Assembly (NCBI GenBank): GCA_026989995.1
Contig: JALSIO010000101.1
Coordinates: 1-5,492 of the forward strand
Source: Myxococcales bacterium
Lineage (GTDB): Bacteria; Myxococcota_A; UBA9160; JALSIO01
Direction of reading: 5' to 3'
DNA length: 5,492 nt
Shown here: one piece after another, positions 5,391 to 5,492 of the stretch
Position numbering within the stretch: position 1 is the stretch's first letter
Layout of the letters: the number at the start of each line of letters is the position of its first letter
Translations under genes and position numbers: made by a program
The notes under the pieces: model-generated
Seen by the model: only the letters and a program-made list of their open reading frames with translations
The model's database searches: none
Told to the model about the DNA's origin: nothing

Positions 5391-5492
5391 CGAGGCTTCC
5401 GACCCCACGCGGCCGGCAGGCCCGTGGAACCGTCACCGCGGGCCGTCGGGCGCCGGCGCCCTCGGTTGGTCCGCGGCTCTCATGGAAGAGGC

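Larger units (their letters stand above)
5321..5492. other. Upstream region of the protease operon without a supported gene
   Basis: This 172-base stretch holds the protease ribosome binding site, the inverted repeat at 5363-5390 and a perfect 14-base palindrome GGGCGCCGGCGCCC at 5448-5461. I see no complete gene on either strand and no convincing sigma-70 boxes. Open frames continuing from the protease shadows have no family resemblance. Confidence 0.5.

Noticed and set aside
5448..5461. Perfect 14-base palindrome GGGCGCCGGCGCCC as an operator
   Set aside because: It is made only of G and C in a GC-rich background, where such palindromes arise easily, and it lies far from the start with no second copy.
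5433..5492. A short minus-strand open frame from the window edge ending at TGA 5435-5433, possibly the tail of an upstream operon gene
   Set aside because: Only 19 codons are visible, rich in Ala/Pro/Arg with no feature that distinguishes coding from chance.
5482..5492. ATG at 5482 on the plus strand as the start of a divergent gene
   Set aside because: No ribosome binding site precedes it and only three codons are visible.
1..5492. CRISPR array, tRNA, rRNA or insertion sequence
   Set aside because: No regularly spaced repeats, no cloverleaf or rRNA-like stretches and no transposase or terminal inverted repeats were seen on either strand.

Overview
The window is a very GC-rich stretch of bacterial DNA. 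All four intact genes strongly prefer G or C at third codon positions, apart from one odd codon island described below. The combination of an RDD membrane domain, a cysteine-containing pre-peptidase-like domain and a trypsin-like protease in one protein would fit a high-GC Gram-negative lineage such as Myxococcota, Gemmatimonadota or a related uncultured group. This is a guess from style, not an identification.

Layout: positions 1-177 hold the end of a plus-strand gene of unknown function, followed by hairpins (201-243). A strongly purine-biased tract (292-403) then leads into a plus-strand gene (305-862). Its product has an extremely basic N-terminus, a disordered Pro/Arg-rich middle and a small C-terminal domain that looks like the HicA fold but seems to lack the catalytic histidine. 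Thirty-six bases later comes a TetR-family regulator (899-1543), probably in the same transcript. A hairpin-rich gap (1544-1659) separates these genes from a convergent minus-strand pair.

The minus-strand pair is the most interesting part. The first gene (5320 down to 3620) encodes a membrane-anchored serine protease: an RDD-type membrane domain, a further hydrophobic segment, a PPC-like beta domain with paired cysteines, and an HtrA-like trypsin domain with an intact His/Asp/Ser triad. The second gene (3618 down to 1660) starts one base after the stop codon of the first. It encodes a 652-residue protein with an Arg/Gly-rich amphipathic helical N-terminus, a long Pro/Ala/Glu linker, an unrecognised globular middle domain, a helical segment and a C-terminal DUF2325-like Rossmann-type domain. 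The near-overlap and the ribosome binding site inside the first gene imply coupled translation and a shared function.

The working hypothesis is a two-component proteolytic sensing or effector module, with a protease outside the membrane and a multi-domain cytosolic partner. Whether it acts in envelope stress, signalling or defence cannot be decided from this window. An imperfectly spaced inverted repeat about 45-70 bases upstream of the protease start is a candidate operator. Positions 5321-5492 otherwise hold no supported gene. The many other long open frames, including one of 700 codons, are GC-rich shadows.
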